NCBI RefSeq assembly: GCF_018128025.1
Contig: NZ_JAGSCS010000012.1
Location: forward strand, 25,746 to 89,745
From: Proteiniclasticum sediminis
Lineage (GTDB): Bacteria; Bacillota; Clostridia; Clostridiales; Clostridiaceae
DNA: 64,000 nt
Direction: 5' to 3'
The notes under the pieces were generated by a model. The model saw only the letters and a list, made by a program, of their open reading frames with translations, made no database searches and was not told the DNA's origin. Below, one piece after another: positions 55,094 to 63,939 of this stretch. A program made the position numbers and the translations under genes. Each line of letters starts with the position of its first letter. The first letter of the stretch is position 1.

Positions 55094-56038
55094 ATGAGGA
55101 TCATCAAGTACGCGCAAAGCTATGAAAAAAAGGTAATCGACCTTTGGAATGAAACGCTCCCGGTGGATGCCATCACCGTGGACAAGTTCCGAAACCAGGT
55201 GCTCTTTGACGAGAACTTTGACGAGGAGCTCTGTTACTTGGCCTTGGAAGAGGAGAGCCTGGCGGGTTTCCTCCTGGCCATCAAGCGGAAGTTTCCCTAC
55301 CTGGAACGGGGACTGGAACCAGAAAGGGGATTCATCAGCGTTATGTTTGTGGATCCGGCGATGCAGAAGAAGGGCATCGGCGGGGCTCTGCTGGAAAAAG
55401 CCGAAGGGGATCTTCGGGCCCTGGGCGTAAAAAGGATCACCCTGGGGGCATACAGCCCCAACTACTTCTTCCCCGGCATTGATGGGGAAAATTACCCCGC
55501 AGCCCAAAGCTTCTTTGAGGCCCACGGCTATGTTCAGGGGGATGTGAGCTTCTCCATGCGGAAAGATCTCCATGGTTTTCGAAAAACGAAGGAGATGGCG
55601 GCCCGGGAAGAGGAACTTCAGCGCCAGGGATTTTCCCTGAAGGCCTTTGACCACCGCTATACCCTGAAGCTTCTCACTTTTGCCCGGGATGAGTTTGGCG
55701 GAGGATGGAAACGAAACATTCTGATCAGTCTTCGCCAAGGCCTGGCTCAGGAGAATATACTTCTGGTCACGGACCCGGCGGATGATGTGGTGGGCTTCGC
55801 CATGCGGATGATCGATGGGAATCCCATGCGGTTCGGACCCATCGGGATCAGCGAGAAGGTCCGAAACTACGGCATCGGCGGCATTCTCTTCGATGCCATG
55901 CAGTGGGAGATGGCCAAGCGAGGCGTCTATCACCTGTACTTCGTCACCACGGATATTCCGGGAAGACGGTTTTATGAGCGGCATGGACTGGAGGTCTTCC
56001 GGACCTTCCATGCCTACGACAAGCGATGGGAGGAATAA
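55094..56038 (+). CDS. Two-domain GNAT acetyltransferase of the PTS operon
   Basis: The 314-residue protein has two GNAT domains. The first (1-155) shows FVDPAMQKKGIGGALLEKAE and the second (180-314) GPIGISEKVRNYGIGGILFDAM, with RRFYERHGLEVFRTF at its end. Each has an acetyl-CoA-type loop, the first closer to consensus. As first gene of an amino-sugar operon with a deacetylase, it may acetylate a sugar amine; this is inference. AAGGGGATGACC precedes the ATG. Confidence 0.82.
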   Translation: MRIIKYAQSYEKKVIDLWNETLPVDAITVDKFRNQVLFDENFDEELCYLALEEESLAGFLLAIKRKFPYLERGLEPERGFISVMFVDPAMQKKGIGGALLEKAEGDLRALGVKRITLGAYSPNYFFPGIDGENYPAAQSFFEAHGYVQGDVSFSMRKDLHGFRKTKEMAAREEELQRQGFSLKAFDHRYTLKLLTFARDEFGGGWKRNILISLRQGLAQENILLVTDPADDVVGFAMRMIDGNPMRFGPIGISEKVRNYGIGGILFDAMQWEMAKRGVYHLYFVTTDIPGRRFYERHGLEVFRTFHAYDKRWEE

Positions 56039-56040
56039 AC

Positions 56041-56721
56041 ATGGGAGAGATTAAACGCGTGATCAGTGTGGGTGCCCATTCTTTGGATGCGGAGCTCTTG
56101 GGGGGCCCCCTCTTTCTGAAATATGGAAAATTAGGAGCCCACTGCACCCTGGTCCATGTGACCCGGGGAAGGCTGGAGGATCCGGAGGCCACGGAGGAAG
56201 CCAAGGCAGAATATCTGAAACAGCTCACGGTGCAGAACCAAAAGGCCGCCAAAGGCCTGGGCGCCGACTGGATCTGGACCGGCTATGTGTCCAGCCATAT
56301 GCCCACATTGGAAGAGTTCACCCAGTACCTCGTGGACTATTTCCGCCAGGAAAAGGCGGATCTCGTTATCACCCACTGGCGGGGCTCCATGCATCCCCGG
56401 CACATCAACACCCACGATGCCGTGACCGCGGCGGTGAAGAAGCTGCGGCAGGAAGGGCAGGAGATCCGGCTGGTCTATGGGGAAACCTTTGAGGACCTGG
56501 TGGGGTTCCTTCCCCAGGCCTACTTCGAACTGGAAGAGGATGAAGTGGAAAACTGGTTCAAGGCCCTGAGAAGCTACGATGTCTTCAACGGCGAAGTCAA
56601 TGACTTCCCCTATGGCGCCTACTACGGGACCAACGGGCAGATCCGCCAGATCGAAGCCGGCGCGACCCGGTTCACCGTCTGCTACATGTACGCCAGCCTC
56701 ATTGAACGAAAGCTATGGTGA
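56041..56721 (+). CDS. PIG-L family N-acetyl-sugar deacetylase
   Basis: The 226-residue protein has the PIG-L metal motif in the form GAHSLDAEL (His, Asp, as in AHPDDE) and the distal HPRHINTHDAV histidines. PIG-L enzymes remove acetyl groups from N-acetylglucosamine-type sugars using zinc. The usual AHPDDE is altered to AHSLDAE but keeps His and Asp, so activity is plausible. GGGAGG lies before the ATG; its stop overlaps the murQ start. Confidence 0.82.
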   Translation: MGEIKRVISVGAHSLDAELLGGPLFLKYGKLGAHCTLVHVTRGRLEDPEATEEAKAEYLKQLTVQNQKAAKGLGADWIWTGYVSSHMPTLEEFTQYLVDYFRQEKADLVITHWRGSMHPRHINTHDAVTAAVKKLRQEGQEIRLVYGETFEDLVGFLPQAYFELEEDEVENWFKALRSYDVFNGEVNDFPYGAYYGTNGQIRQIEAGATRFTVCYMYASLIERKLW

Positions 56722-57626
56722 TGACGATGGCAGAAGTACGAATCAATCATCTTAGAACTGAAGCAAAAAATCCCCGGACGCTGCACCTGGATCTCATGGA
56801 TCCCCTGGAGATCCTCACCATCATGAATGAGGAGGATGAGCAGGTGGTATGGGCGGTTCGGCAGGTGCTCCCCCAGGTGGCCCAGTGTGTGGCCAAAGTC
56901 ACCCAGGCGCTGAAAAATGGGGGAAGGCTCATCTATGCCGGGGCAGGCACCTCCGGAAGACTGGGCATCCTGGATGCCGTGGAATGTGTCCCCACCTTCT
57001 CCACCAGGGAGGAAGTGCAGGGCATCATCGCCGGCGGCGAGAAAGCCTTTGTCCGGGCCGTGGAAGGGGCGGAAGATTCCATGACCTTAGCCCGGGAAGA
57101 TCTGGAGAAGATCGATCTGAACCCTCGGGATGTGGTCATTGCAATCACCGCATCGGGCAGAACGCCCTATGCCATCGGGGCCCTGGATTATGCCCGGTCT
57201 GTAGGGGCCAGTGCCATCGGCATCTCCTGCAATTCCCATGCGGAGCTCTCCAGCCATGCGGATCTGGCCCTGGAAGTGGAAGTGGGACCAGAGGTCCTCA
57301 CGGGTTCCACCCGGCTGAAAGCCGGCACCGCCCAGAAGATGATCCTCAACATGATCTCCACCGCCTCCATGGTGGGGGTGGGCAAGGTCTACGGAAACCT
57401 CATGGTGGACATGAAACCCACCAACCTGAAACTCCTGGAGCGGGCCAAGGGCATCGTCATGGAGTCCACGGGCTGTACAAGACAGGAGGCGGAGGATACA
57501 CTGAAAAAAGCGGGGAATTCCATCAAAACAGCCATTGTCATGATTCTGGGCCAGGTGGAGCTTGAAGAAGCGCAAAGAAGGCTCCAGGAACATGGAGGAT
57601 TTGTGCGGAAATGCCTGTCGCAGTAA
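56721..57626 (+). CDS. murQ: N-acetylmuramic acid 6-phosphate etherase
   Basis: The 301-residue sugar isomerase-type protein has the MurQ signatures AGAGTSGRLGILDAVECVPTF, VIAGGEKAFVRAVEGAED-like (IIAGGEKAFVRAVEGAED) and GSTRLKAGTAQKMILNMISTASM. It cleaves the lactyl ether of MurNAc-6-phosphate to give GlcNAc-6-phosphate and lactate. ATG 56721 overlaps the deacetylase stop (TGATG); further in-frame ATGs at 56715 and 56727 are possible. It is the clearest clue to what the operon degrades. Confidence 0.93.
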   Translation: MTMAEVRINHLRTEAKNPRTLHLDLMDPLEILTIMNEEDEQVVWAVRQVLPQVAQCVAKVTQALKNGGRLIYAGAGTSGRLGILDAVECVPTFSTREEVQGIIAGGEKAFVRAVEGAEDSMTLAREDLEKIDLNPRDVVIAITASGRTPYAIGALDYARSVGASAIGISCNSHAELSSHADLALEVEVGPEVLTGSTRLKAGTAQKMILNMISTASMVGVGKVYGNLMVDMKPTNLKLLERAKGIVMESTGCTRQEAEDTLKKAGNSIKTAIVMILGQVELEEAQRRLQEHGGFVRKCLSQ

Positions 57627-57647
57627 AAGAAAAGGAGAGAGGAAATC

Positions 57648-58139
57648 ATGGGAAAGACCTATGTGCGCATCGATGACCGGCTGATCCATGGACAGACCGT
57701 GCTGGCCTGGTGCCCGACGTTAAGCATTGCGGAGATCATTGCCGTGGATGACGTCAGCGCCAAGAATCCGATGCTGAAGACCATCATGACCATGGGAGTG
57801 CCATCCAAATACAAGACCAATATCGTGACCCTGGAGGAGGCGAAAGCCCTTCTTCAGGCGGAACAGCCGCATAACCGGCTGCTCATTGTGAAGGTGCCGT
57901 CCGTTTTGAAAGCGCTGGAAAACCAGTTAGGGGGGATCGAACAAATTATTTTGGGGAATCTGGCGAAGCGGGAAGACACGCTGCACAAGGTCAGCGGGGC
58001 TACAGGTATTTTTTATCTCAGCAATGATGATGTGGAATTTTTAGACCGTCTCCATCAGGAAGGGCAGAAGATCTCGTTTCACCAGCTGCCCAGCACCCAG
58101 GAAACCACTTGGACAAGTTTTATGAAAACCATCAAATAA
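57648..58139 (+). CDS. Mannose-family PTS component IIB
   Basis: The 163-residue domain begins YVRIDDRLIHGQTVLAW, in which His14 is the phosphorylation site of mannose/fructose/sorbose-family IIB proteins. It passes phosphate from IIA (encoded at 59831) to the incoming sugar. AAGGAGAG precedes the ATG, 21 bases after murQ. Confidence 0.94.
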   Translation: MGKTYVRIDDRLIHGQTVLAWCPTLSIAEIIAVDDVSAKNPMLKTIMTMGVPSKYKTNIVTLEEAKALLQAEQPHNRLLIVKVPSVLKALENQLGGIEQIILGNLAKREDTLHKVSGATGIFYLSNDDVEFLDRLHQEGQKISFHQLPSTQETTWTSFMKTIK

Positions 58140-58160
58140 TGAATCATAAGGGGGAAGAAA

Positions 58161-58943
58161 ATGACAACTTTACAGATTATCCTCGTTTCTTTGTTCATTT
58201 ATCTCGGTTCCATCGGTTCCATCGTCGGAAATACATTGGGTTGGTATAACCTGGGCAGACCCTTGGTGGCCTCCTTCGTCGTGGGCCTCATCATGGGGGA
58301 TGTGCCCACAGCCATGATCGTGGGCATTCCGCTCCAGATTATGTACATGGGTAATGTGACACCGGGCGGAGCCGTGGCGTGGGATCTTTCTTATGCCACC
58401 TACATCGGCACCGCAGGAGCCCTGGTCTTTGGCAAGGGAATGGGAGCCACGGAGCTCATCGGCCTTGCCGTAGTCTTTGCCGGCATTGGCGGCCTGGTGG
58501 GACAGCTCATGTGGAACGTGTCCTATGCCGCTTGTCTTCCGCTGAACCGTGTGGCCCAGAAATACGCTGCCGCCGGAGAAACCAAGAAGATGTTCATTCC
58601 CAATGTGGTCCTGGGCCAGGCCATCGGATTCGTTGTCCGATTTGTCCCCGCCATCATCGTGCTCACCTCCATGACCGCAGCTTCTGCCCAGGCAGATTTT
58701 GCCACCCTGATTCCCGGCTGGGTGACCACCGCCCTTTCCGTCTTCGGCGGCATGATGGCGGCTCTCGGAATGGGCATCATCCTGTCCTTCCTGCTGAAGG
58801 AAAAATATCATGTGGTGATTTATCTTGCCGGATTCATCCTGGTCACCTACTTCAAGCTGAATACCATGGCTGTTGCTGTGGTGGCCATCATCGCCGCAAT
58901 ACTCTACTATATCGCCATAACGGGCAAAAGTGAGGTGGCTTAA
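58161..58943 (+). CDS. Mannose-family PTS component IIC
   Basis: The 260-residue membrane protein has the IIC pattern GLIMGDVPTAMIVGIPLQIMYMGNVTPGGAVAWDLSYATYIGTAGAL of sorbose/mannose-type systems. It forms the transport channel with IID. GGGGGAAGAAA precedes the ATG. Confidence 0.93.
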   Translation: MTTLQIILVSLFIYLGSIGSIVGNTLGWYNLGRPLVASFVVGLIMGDVPTAMIVGIPLQIMYMGNVTPGGAVAWDLSYATYIGTAGALVFGKGMGATELIGLAVVFAGIGGLVGQLMWNVSYAACLPLNRVAQKYAAAGETKKMFIPNVVLGQAIGFVVRFVPAIIVLTSMTAASAQADFATLIPGWVTTALSVFGGMMAALGMGIILSFLLKEKYHVVIYLAGFILVTYFKLNTMAVAVVAIIAAILYYIAITGKSEVA

Positions 58944-58945
58944 TC

Positions 58946-59812
58946 ATGGAGAAGAAAATTAGCAAAAAGACCCTGAAAAAATCCTTCCTTCACTGGTTCT
59001 TCTTCAACGGATGCTCTCAGCAGGCCGAAAGCATGCTGGGTATGGCCTTTGGCCAGTCCATGGCTCCCGTCATCGAGGAGCTCTATGAGACCAAGGAAGA
59101 GAAGAGTGAAGCGCTGAAGCGCCATATTACCCTCTACAACTCAGAATCCCAGGTGGGCTCCATCGTCAATGGTGTCGTCTGCGGTTTGGAAGAAGCCAAT
59201 GCCAATCATGCCAGCTCCCCGGAGCTCATCAGCAGCGTGAAGGTGGCCCTCATCGGTCCGTCTTCCGCCATCGGCGACTCCCTTTGGGTGGCCACGATCA
59301 TTCCGATCCTGCTCACCATCGCCCTTTCCCTTTCCCAGACCTCCGAGAACATGTCCTGGCTGGGCGCAGCGCTCTACATGGTGGTGTACCCCGTGGGTAC
59401 ATTCATGCTCAGCTGGTATCTCTTCAAACTGGGTTACCGCTCCGGTCTCGAAGGCATGCAGACCTTCATGTCCGACGGCAAGCTGGATAAACTGACCAAA
59501 GCCATGACGGTTTTGGGCCTCATCGTGGTGGGTGCCCTCACAGCTTCCTTCGTTAACATGGTTATGCCCATCCAGATCGTCCGGGATGTGTTTGACGCCA
59601 CCCAGGGCATCGTGCTGAAGGATCAGGTAATCTTCAATGCCGACGCCATGCTGAACAATATTTTCCCGAAGATTCTTCCCCTGGGCCTGACCCTTTCGGT
59701 ATACTATCTCTATACCAAGAAGAAATGGTCACCCCTGAAGCTCATGGGCCTTATCCTCGTCATCGCTGCCGGACTTACTGCTTTAGGCTATGCCACAGGT
59801 TTTTACGCATAA
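58946..59812 (+). CDS. Mannose-family PTS component IID
   Basis: The 288-residue protein shows the IID features SFLHWFFFNGCSQQAESMLGMAFGQSMAPVI, then LIGPSSAIGDSLWVATIIP and a C-terminal membrane anchor. IID is found only in this PTS family. It begins three bases after IIC. Confidence 0.93.
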   Translation: MEKKISKKTLKKSFLHWFFFNGCSQQAESMLGMAFGQSMAPVIEELYETKEEKSEALKRHITLYNSESQVGSIVNGVVCGLEEANANHASSPELISSVKVALIGPSSAIGDSLWVATIIPILLTIALSLSQTSENMSWLGAALYMVVYPVGTFMLSWYLFKLGYRSGLEGMQTFMSDGKLDKLTKAMTVLGLIVVGALTASFVNMVMPIQIVRDVFDATQGIVLKDQVIFNADAMLNNIFPKILPLGLTLSVYYLYTKKKWSPLKLMGLILVIAAGLTALGYATGFYA

Positions 59813-59830
59813 CCGTCAAGAGGAGACAAA

Positions 59831-60229
59831 ATGATCAATATTATCGTCATGGGTCATGGCGGCTATGCTGAAGGGATTCGGAAGAATCTGGAGATGCTCT
59901 CCGGCGTGCCGCAGCAAATGCACTTTTTGGATTTAACCGAGGAGGGGCTTCCTCAGCTGGAGGAAAAGCTGAATGCACTTCTGGACACCCTGGGGGATCA
60001 GGAAATCCTCTATGCCTGTGATCTGCTTGGCGCCTCCCCCTTTCGGGTGGCGGCCCTGAAGTGCATGATGAGTCCCCAAAAACAAGTTCTGGTCACGGGG
60101 CTCAACACCATGGCCTATGTGGAACTGGCCCTGCCGGATCCGGAGCTGTCGCTCCATGAGCTGGCAGACCGGGCCGTGAACACCACCAAAGAGTCGGTGA
60201 CGAAGTTCACCCTCCCGGAGGAAACCTAA
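59831..60229 (+). CDS. Mannose-family PTS component IIA
   Basis: The 132-residue IIA domain starts INIIVMGHGGYAEGIRKNLEML; His9 is the phosphate acceptor from HPr. ACDLLGASPFRVAAL is the conserved later segment. It closes the operon. Free-standing IIA, rather than IIAB fused, is normal for one branch of the family. Confidence 0.92.
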   Translation: MINIIVMGHGGYAEGIRKNLEMLSGVPQQMHFLDLTEEGLPQLEEKLNALLDTLGDQEILYACDLLGASPFRVAALKCMMSPQKQVLVTGLNTMAYVELALPDPELSLHELADRAVNTTKESVTKFTLPEET

Positions 60230-60237
60230 ACTATACG

Positions 60238-60264
60238 GGACAGCCGAATGGCTGTCCTTTTTTT
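60238..60264 (+). terminator. Terminator of the PTS operon
   Basis: GGACAGCC (60238-60245) pairs with GGCTGTCC (60250-60257), followed by seven T residues. Confidence 0.9.
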
Positions 60265-60408
60265 GCATCCATATCCTCTCCAGCAGTATAGGGATTGAGG
60301 TCCACTCTGGAACATATCTACGAAGAAAAACAACGGTTTGGCGAAGAAGGTTGTATAGAACGGATATATCGAATAAACTAGAAGTAATTCAAGGAAGTGA
60401 GGGAGATT

Positions 60409-61458
60409 ATGGGATTCTTTAATACTTTAGATAAACCGATTTTGTACCGGGAGTCCGATGCTCTAAGCAAGCAAATCGCGGAGCTGCAGAAACTCCTGGA
60501 AGAGGCCCCGGAAAGTTCAAAAAAAGCCATTCGGCAGGATCTGCGCCTGCTCCAGTATGGAGAAATGGGGGAAAAGACCGTTCGCTATGAGCTCATGAAC
60601 AGTTTCATGCCCATGCTGATCCTGGAAGGGCTGGAGCTGGATTATGAAGGACTTCAGGCGCAGATCGACTTTGTGGTCATCACGCGAAAGGTAAATTTCG
60701 TCATTGAGTGTAAAAATCTCTATGGGGATTTGGAACTGAGTCCCGAGGGGAACTTTGTCCGCACCGTGGAGTTAGACGGATGGCGCAGGAAGGAAGGAAT
60801 CTACAGTCCTATCACCCAGAATCAGCGGCATCTGGACATTCTGAAGGCCATCCGTAAAGAGTCAAAGGGTAATTTAATTTTGAAAATGATGTTCGAGAAG
60901 TATTTCGAGGAGAACTACAAGTCTGTGGTGGTTTTGGCTAATCTCAAAACGGTCCTTCGGGGCGGAAAAGCGCCCAGGGAGCTTCGAGATCAGCTCATCC
61001 GCAGTGACCAGCTCATCCGCCATATGAAGGCGGTGAATGAGGCTAGCAAGCTAGAACCGAGTAAGGATAAGCAAATGTACGAGCTAGCGGAGTTTCTTCT
61101 GAGCCAGCATAAGCCCAGGGAAAGAGACCATGCTGCCCGTTACGGCATCATCCCGGACAATACGGAACCCGTGGAGGAACCTGCCGAGAAAGACCTGGAG
61201 GTTTCCGACGTTTCAAAGGATTCCGGGCAGTCCGTAGAGGAACATCCTCTTTACGGAGCGCTGAAAGCCTACCGGCTGGAAAAGAGCCGGGAAGAAGGGG
61301 TGAAAGCCTACTTTATCTTCAACAATGCCCAGATGGAAGTGCTTGTGACGAAGAAACCCCGGACCTTGGAAGACTTGGGACAGATTTCCGGATTTGGCCC
61401 GGTGAAGCTGGAGAAGTATGGAGAGGACATCCTGGCCATCTTGAACCAATCTCTGTAG
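60409..61458 (+). CDS. NERD nuclease-like protein with HRDC domain
   Basis: The 349-residue protein has a NERD domain (about 50-190) with the PD-(D/E)xK pattern Asp87 in QIDFVVI, Glu100 and Lys102 in VIECKNL. A linker of charged residues (235-275) leads to a C-terminal HRDC domain (about 278-349; LEDLGQISGFGPVKLEKYGEDILAIL). HRDC domains bind DNA in RecQ helicases. The NERD domain is predicted to cut nucleic acid. ATG 60409 is preferred over a GTG at 60397. A helicase gene follows 85 bases later. Confidence 0.85.
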   Translation: MGFFNTLDKPILYRESDALSKQIAELQKLLEEAPESSKKAIRQDLRLLQYGEMGEKTVRYELMNSFMPMLILEGLELDYEGLQAQIDFVVITRKVNFVIECKNLYGDLELSPEGNFVRTVELDGWRRKEGIYSPITQNQRHLDILKAIRKESKGNLILKMMFEKYFEENYKSVVVLANLKTVLRGGKAPRELRDQLIRSDQLIRHMKAVNEASKLEPSKDKQMYELAEFLLSQHKPRERDHAARYGIIPDNTEPVEEPAEKDLEVSDVSKDSGQSVEEHPLYGALKAYRLEKSREEGVKAYFIFNNAQMEVLVTKKPRTLEDLGQISGFGPVKLEKYGEDILAILNQSL

Positions 61459-61543
61459 TTTTTCCCGAATTCTTCGGGATGAAGAGTAAGACCGGAGGAA
61501 AGGATGACGGGAAGAACGAACGATCGATGTAGGAGAGATGTTC

Positions 61544-63883
61544 ATGAACACGAAAGCCAACTTAATCCTGCAGAAAGGGGAAGATGTCACGGCCAATGTG
61601 CAGTGGTGTGCCTACAATCCCCAGACGAAAAAGTATGATGTGACCTACCAAAATGGAAAAACCTACCATTTTCACTTTGACTCGATCCTGTGGCTGAAAA
61701 ACCCGAAAACAGTGGATCATCAGTGGCTCAGCATCCAGCATCGGGAAAGGGAGGTCTTTGATATTCAGGGGATTCTGGAGTTCTCCGGGGCAAATCGGGT
61801 GTACTGGAAGGTTCTCTTTCAGGATGGACGGGAAGCCTGCTATCTCAAAAGAGAACTGGATATTCAGTCCTCCTGCCTGCGCCATGAAGATATGGCCTCC
61901 AGTCTGGAGTATCTTCGACGAATTGCGGCGGTGAACGAACTGCAGTCCGAGGATGGGGTCAGGCTTCTTGCCCAGCAGTATGAAAAATTGGATTTTCTGG
62001 ATTCCGATTCTGCCCTGGCCACCTACCTCAATCCTCGCCGTTATTCCCTGGAGCATCGGAAAGAGCCTGCACTGATCTTTCCCTTTGGCGGAAATGCCAG
62101 CCAGTTTCGGGCTGTCCGTGAAGCCATGACGAATCAGGTCAGCATCATCCAGGGCCCCCCGGGAACGGGAAAAACCCAAACCATTCTCAACATCATCGCC
62201 AATCTCCTGATTCAGGGGAAAAGTGTCCTGGTGGTGTCCAACAATAACTCCGCCACGGCGAATATTCAGGAAAAATTGGAATCCCCCCGTTACGGGCTGG
62301 GTTTTTTAGCCGCGCCCTTGGGCAGCATGGAGAACAAGACCCGGTTTTTAAGCCGGCAGACAGGCGTTTACCCGGATCTTTCCGCCTGGATGTCCAGTGA
62401 GGAGAACCAGGAGAAGCGGCGGTGGAGTATCCGGAAAATTTCCCAGGAACTCACGGAGGTTTTTGCCCGCCAGGAACGATTGGCCCGGGCAAGACAGGAA
62501 CAGGAAGCCCTGACGGTGGAAGTTCGGCATTTTCAGCAGTACTGCGCGGAAACCGGATTGGGAGGGTCAAAAAATGCTTCAGGGCGACGGCGATCCTCCA
62601 AAAAACTCATGAGAACCTGGCAGGAATGCCAGCGCTTTCAGGAGTTGGATCAGCCTGTATCCCTGGGGTTTAAACTGAGGAATCTGCGCATCACGGGTCT
62701 TCGGGAATGGCGGTCCTACCGGATCAACCTGCCCCGCGTGATCACCGTCTTTCAGGCCCAGTATTATGAGGCAAAGCAGGAGGAGCTCCAGCGGGAGATC
62801 CAGCAGCTGGAGAATCTTCTTCAGCAGGGAGATCAGACCCTGGAAAGCCTTACGAAAAAATCCCTGGACTATCTCCGGGCGGAGCTTTATAAAACCTATG
62901 GCACCCGCACCCAGCGGAAGATCTTTGAAGGGGAGGACCTTTGGAAAAGGCCAAGCGCATTCTTGCGGGAGTACCCCGTAATCCTCAGCACCACCTTTTC
63001 TTCCCGAAGCAGTCTTGGCAAAGGGGTCCTCTATGATTATCTCATTATGGACGAGGCATCCCAGGTGGATGTGGCCACGGGGGCCTTAGCCATGGCCTGC
63101 GCCCGAAATGCTGTCATCGTGGGTGATCTCAAGCAGCTTCCCAATGTAGTGACGGAAGAGATCCGGGAGAAAACCGATGCGATTTTTCAGCGGTATCGCC
63201 TCCATGAGGGGTACTCATTTGCCGGGAACAGTTTCTTGAAGTCCGTGGGCACCATTTTACCCGAAGCCCCCCAGACCCTCCTTCGGGAGCACTACCGCTG
63301 TCATCCCAAGATCATCGGATTTTGCAATCAGAAGTTCTACAATAACGAGCTTCTCATCATGACCCGGGACAAAGGGGAGAAAGATCCCCTCCTGGTCTAC
63401 AAGACCGTGGCCGGGGATCACCGCCGGGAAAGGTTCAATCAGCGGCAGATTGATGTACTCTGCGCCGAAGTCCTCCCTCGGCTCGATCAAGATGCTCCGG
63501 AGAATATCGGCATCATAGCCCCCTACAATGACCAGGTTCAGGCTCTTCGGCAGGCAGTGAATAACGCCAAGATCGATGTGGCCACAGTGCATAAATTCCA
63601 GGGGCGGGAGAAGGACACCATCATTCTGACCCCCGTGGATGATGTGGTGACGGATTTCTCTGATGATCCCTATCTCCTCAATGTGGCCATCTCCCGGGCA
63701 AAAAAGCGTCTGGCTCTGGTGGTGTCCGGCAATGAACAGCCCAAGGACAGCAATATCGGGGACCTCATTGCCTATATCGAATACCATAATTTTGAAGTGG
63801 CTGACAGTGAAATTTATTCGGTGTTTGACTATCTCTACAAACAGTATACCCAGGAGCGGATCAATGTCATTAAGTTAATATGA
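61544..63883 (+). CDS. Superfamily 1 helicase (UPF1/DNA2-like)
   Basis: The 779-residue protein has the ordered SF1 motifs: QGPPGTGKT (Walker A, 204-211), MDEASQ (motif II, 503-506), GDLKQLPNVV (motif III), REHYRCHPKIIGF (motif IV), VHKFQGREKD (motif V) and VAISRAKKRL (motif VI). Residues 1-170 are an N-terminal extension; a coiled region lies around 400-450. It resembles UPF1/DNA2-type helicases of bacteria. Relatives often carry a further C-terminal segment after SVFDYLYKQYTQER; here it ends soon after. Start 61544 has AGGAG eight bases upstream. Confidence 0.88.
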   Translation: MNTKANLILQKGEDVTANVQWCAYNPQTKKYDVTYQNGKTYHFHFDSILWLKNPKTVDHQWLSIQHREREVFDIQGILEFSGANRVYWKVLFQDGREACYLKRELDIQSSCLRHEDMASSLEYLRRIAAVNELQSEDGVRLLAQQYEKLDFLDSDSALATYLNPRRYSLEHRKEPALIFPFGGNASQFRAVREAMTNQVSIIQGPPGTGKTQTILNIIANLLIQGKSVLVVSNNNSATANIQEKLESPRYGLGFLAAPLGSMENKTRFLSRQTGVYPDLSAWMSSEENQEKRRWSIRKISQELTEVFARQERLARARQEQEALTVEVRHFQQYCAETGLGGSKNASGRRRSSKKLMRTWQECQRFQELDQPVSLGFKLRNLRITGLREWRSYRINLPRVITVFQAQYYEAKQEELQREIQQLENLLQQGDQTLESLTKKSLDYLRAELYKTYGTRTQRKIFEGEDLWKRPSAFLREYPVILSTTFSSRSSLGKGVLYDYLIMDEASQVDVATGALAMACARNAVIVGDLKQLPNVVTEEIREKTDAIFQRYRLHEGYSFAGNSFLKSVGTILPEAPQTLLREHYRCHPKIIGFCNQKFYNNELLIMTRDKGEKDPLLVYKTVAGDHRRERFNQRQIDVLCAEVLPRLDQDAPENIGIIAPYNDQVQALRQAVNNAKIDVATVHKFQGREKDTIILTPVDDVVTDFSDDPYLLNVAISRAKKRLALVVSGNEQPKDSNIGDLIAYIEYHNFEVADSEIYSVFDYLYKQYTQERINVIKLI

Positions 63884-63891
63884 AACTCTAT

Positions 63892-63939
63892 AAACTGCCG
63901 GAGTCTGGATTGATTAGTTTTTAGATTCTGGCAGTTTTT
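63892..63939 (+). terminator. Terminator after the helicase gene
   Basis: AAACTGCC (63892-63899) pairs with GGCAGTTT (63930-63937), with partial pairing of GGAGTCT and AGATTC inside, followed by T residues. Beyond it, GCTTGTTT/AAACAAGC (63961-63987) forms a further inverted repeat at the window edge; I see no gene there. Confidence 0.8.

Noticed and set aside
61464-61478. CCCGAA/TTCGGG hairpin as terminator between the NERD and helicase genes
   Set aside because: The stem is only six pairs and no T run follows, so the two genes may well be one transcript.
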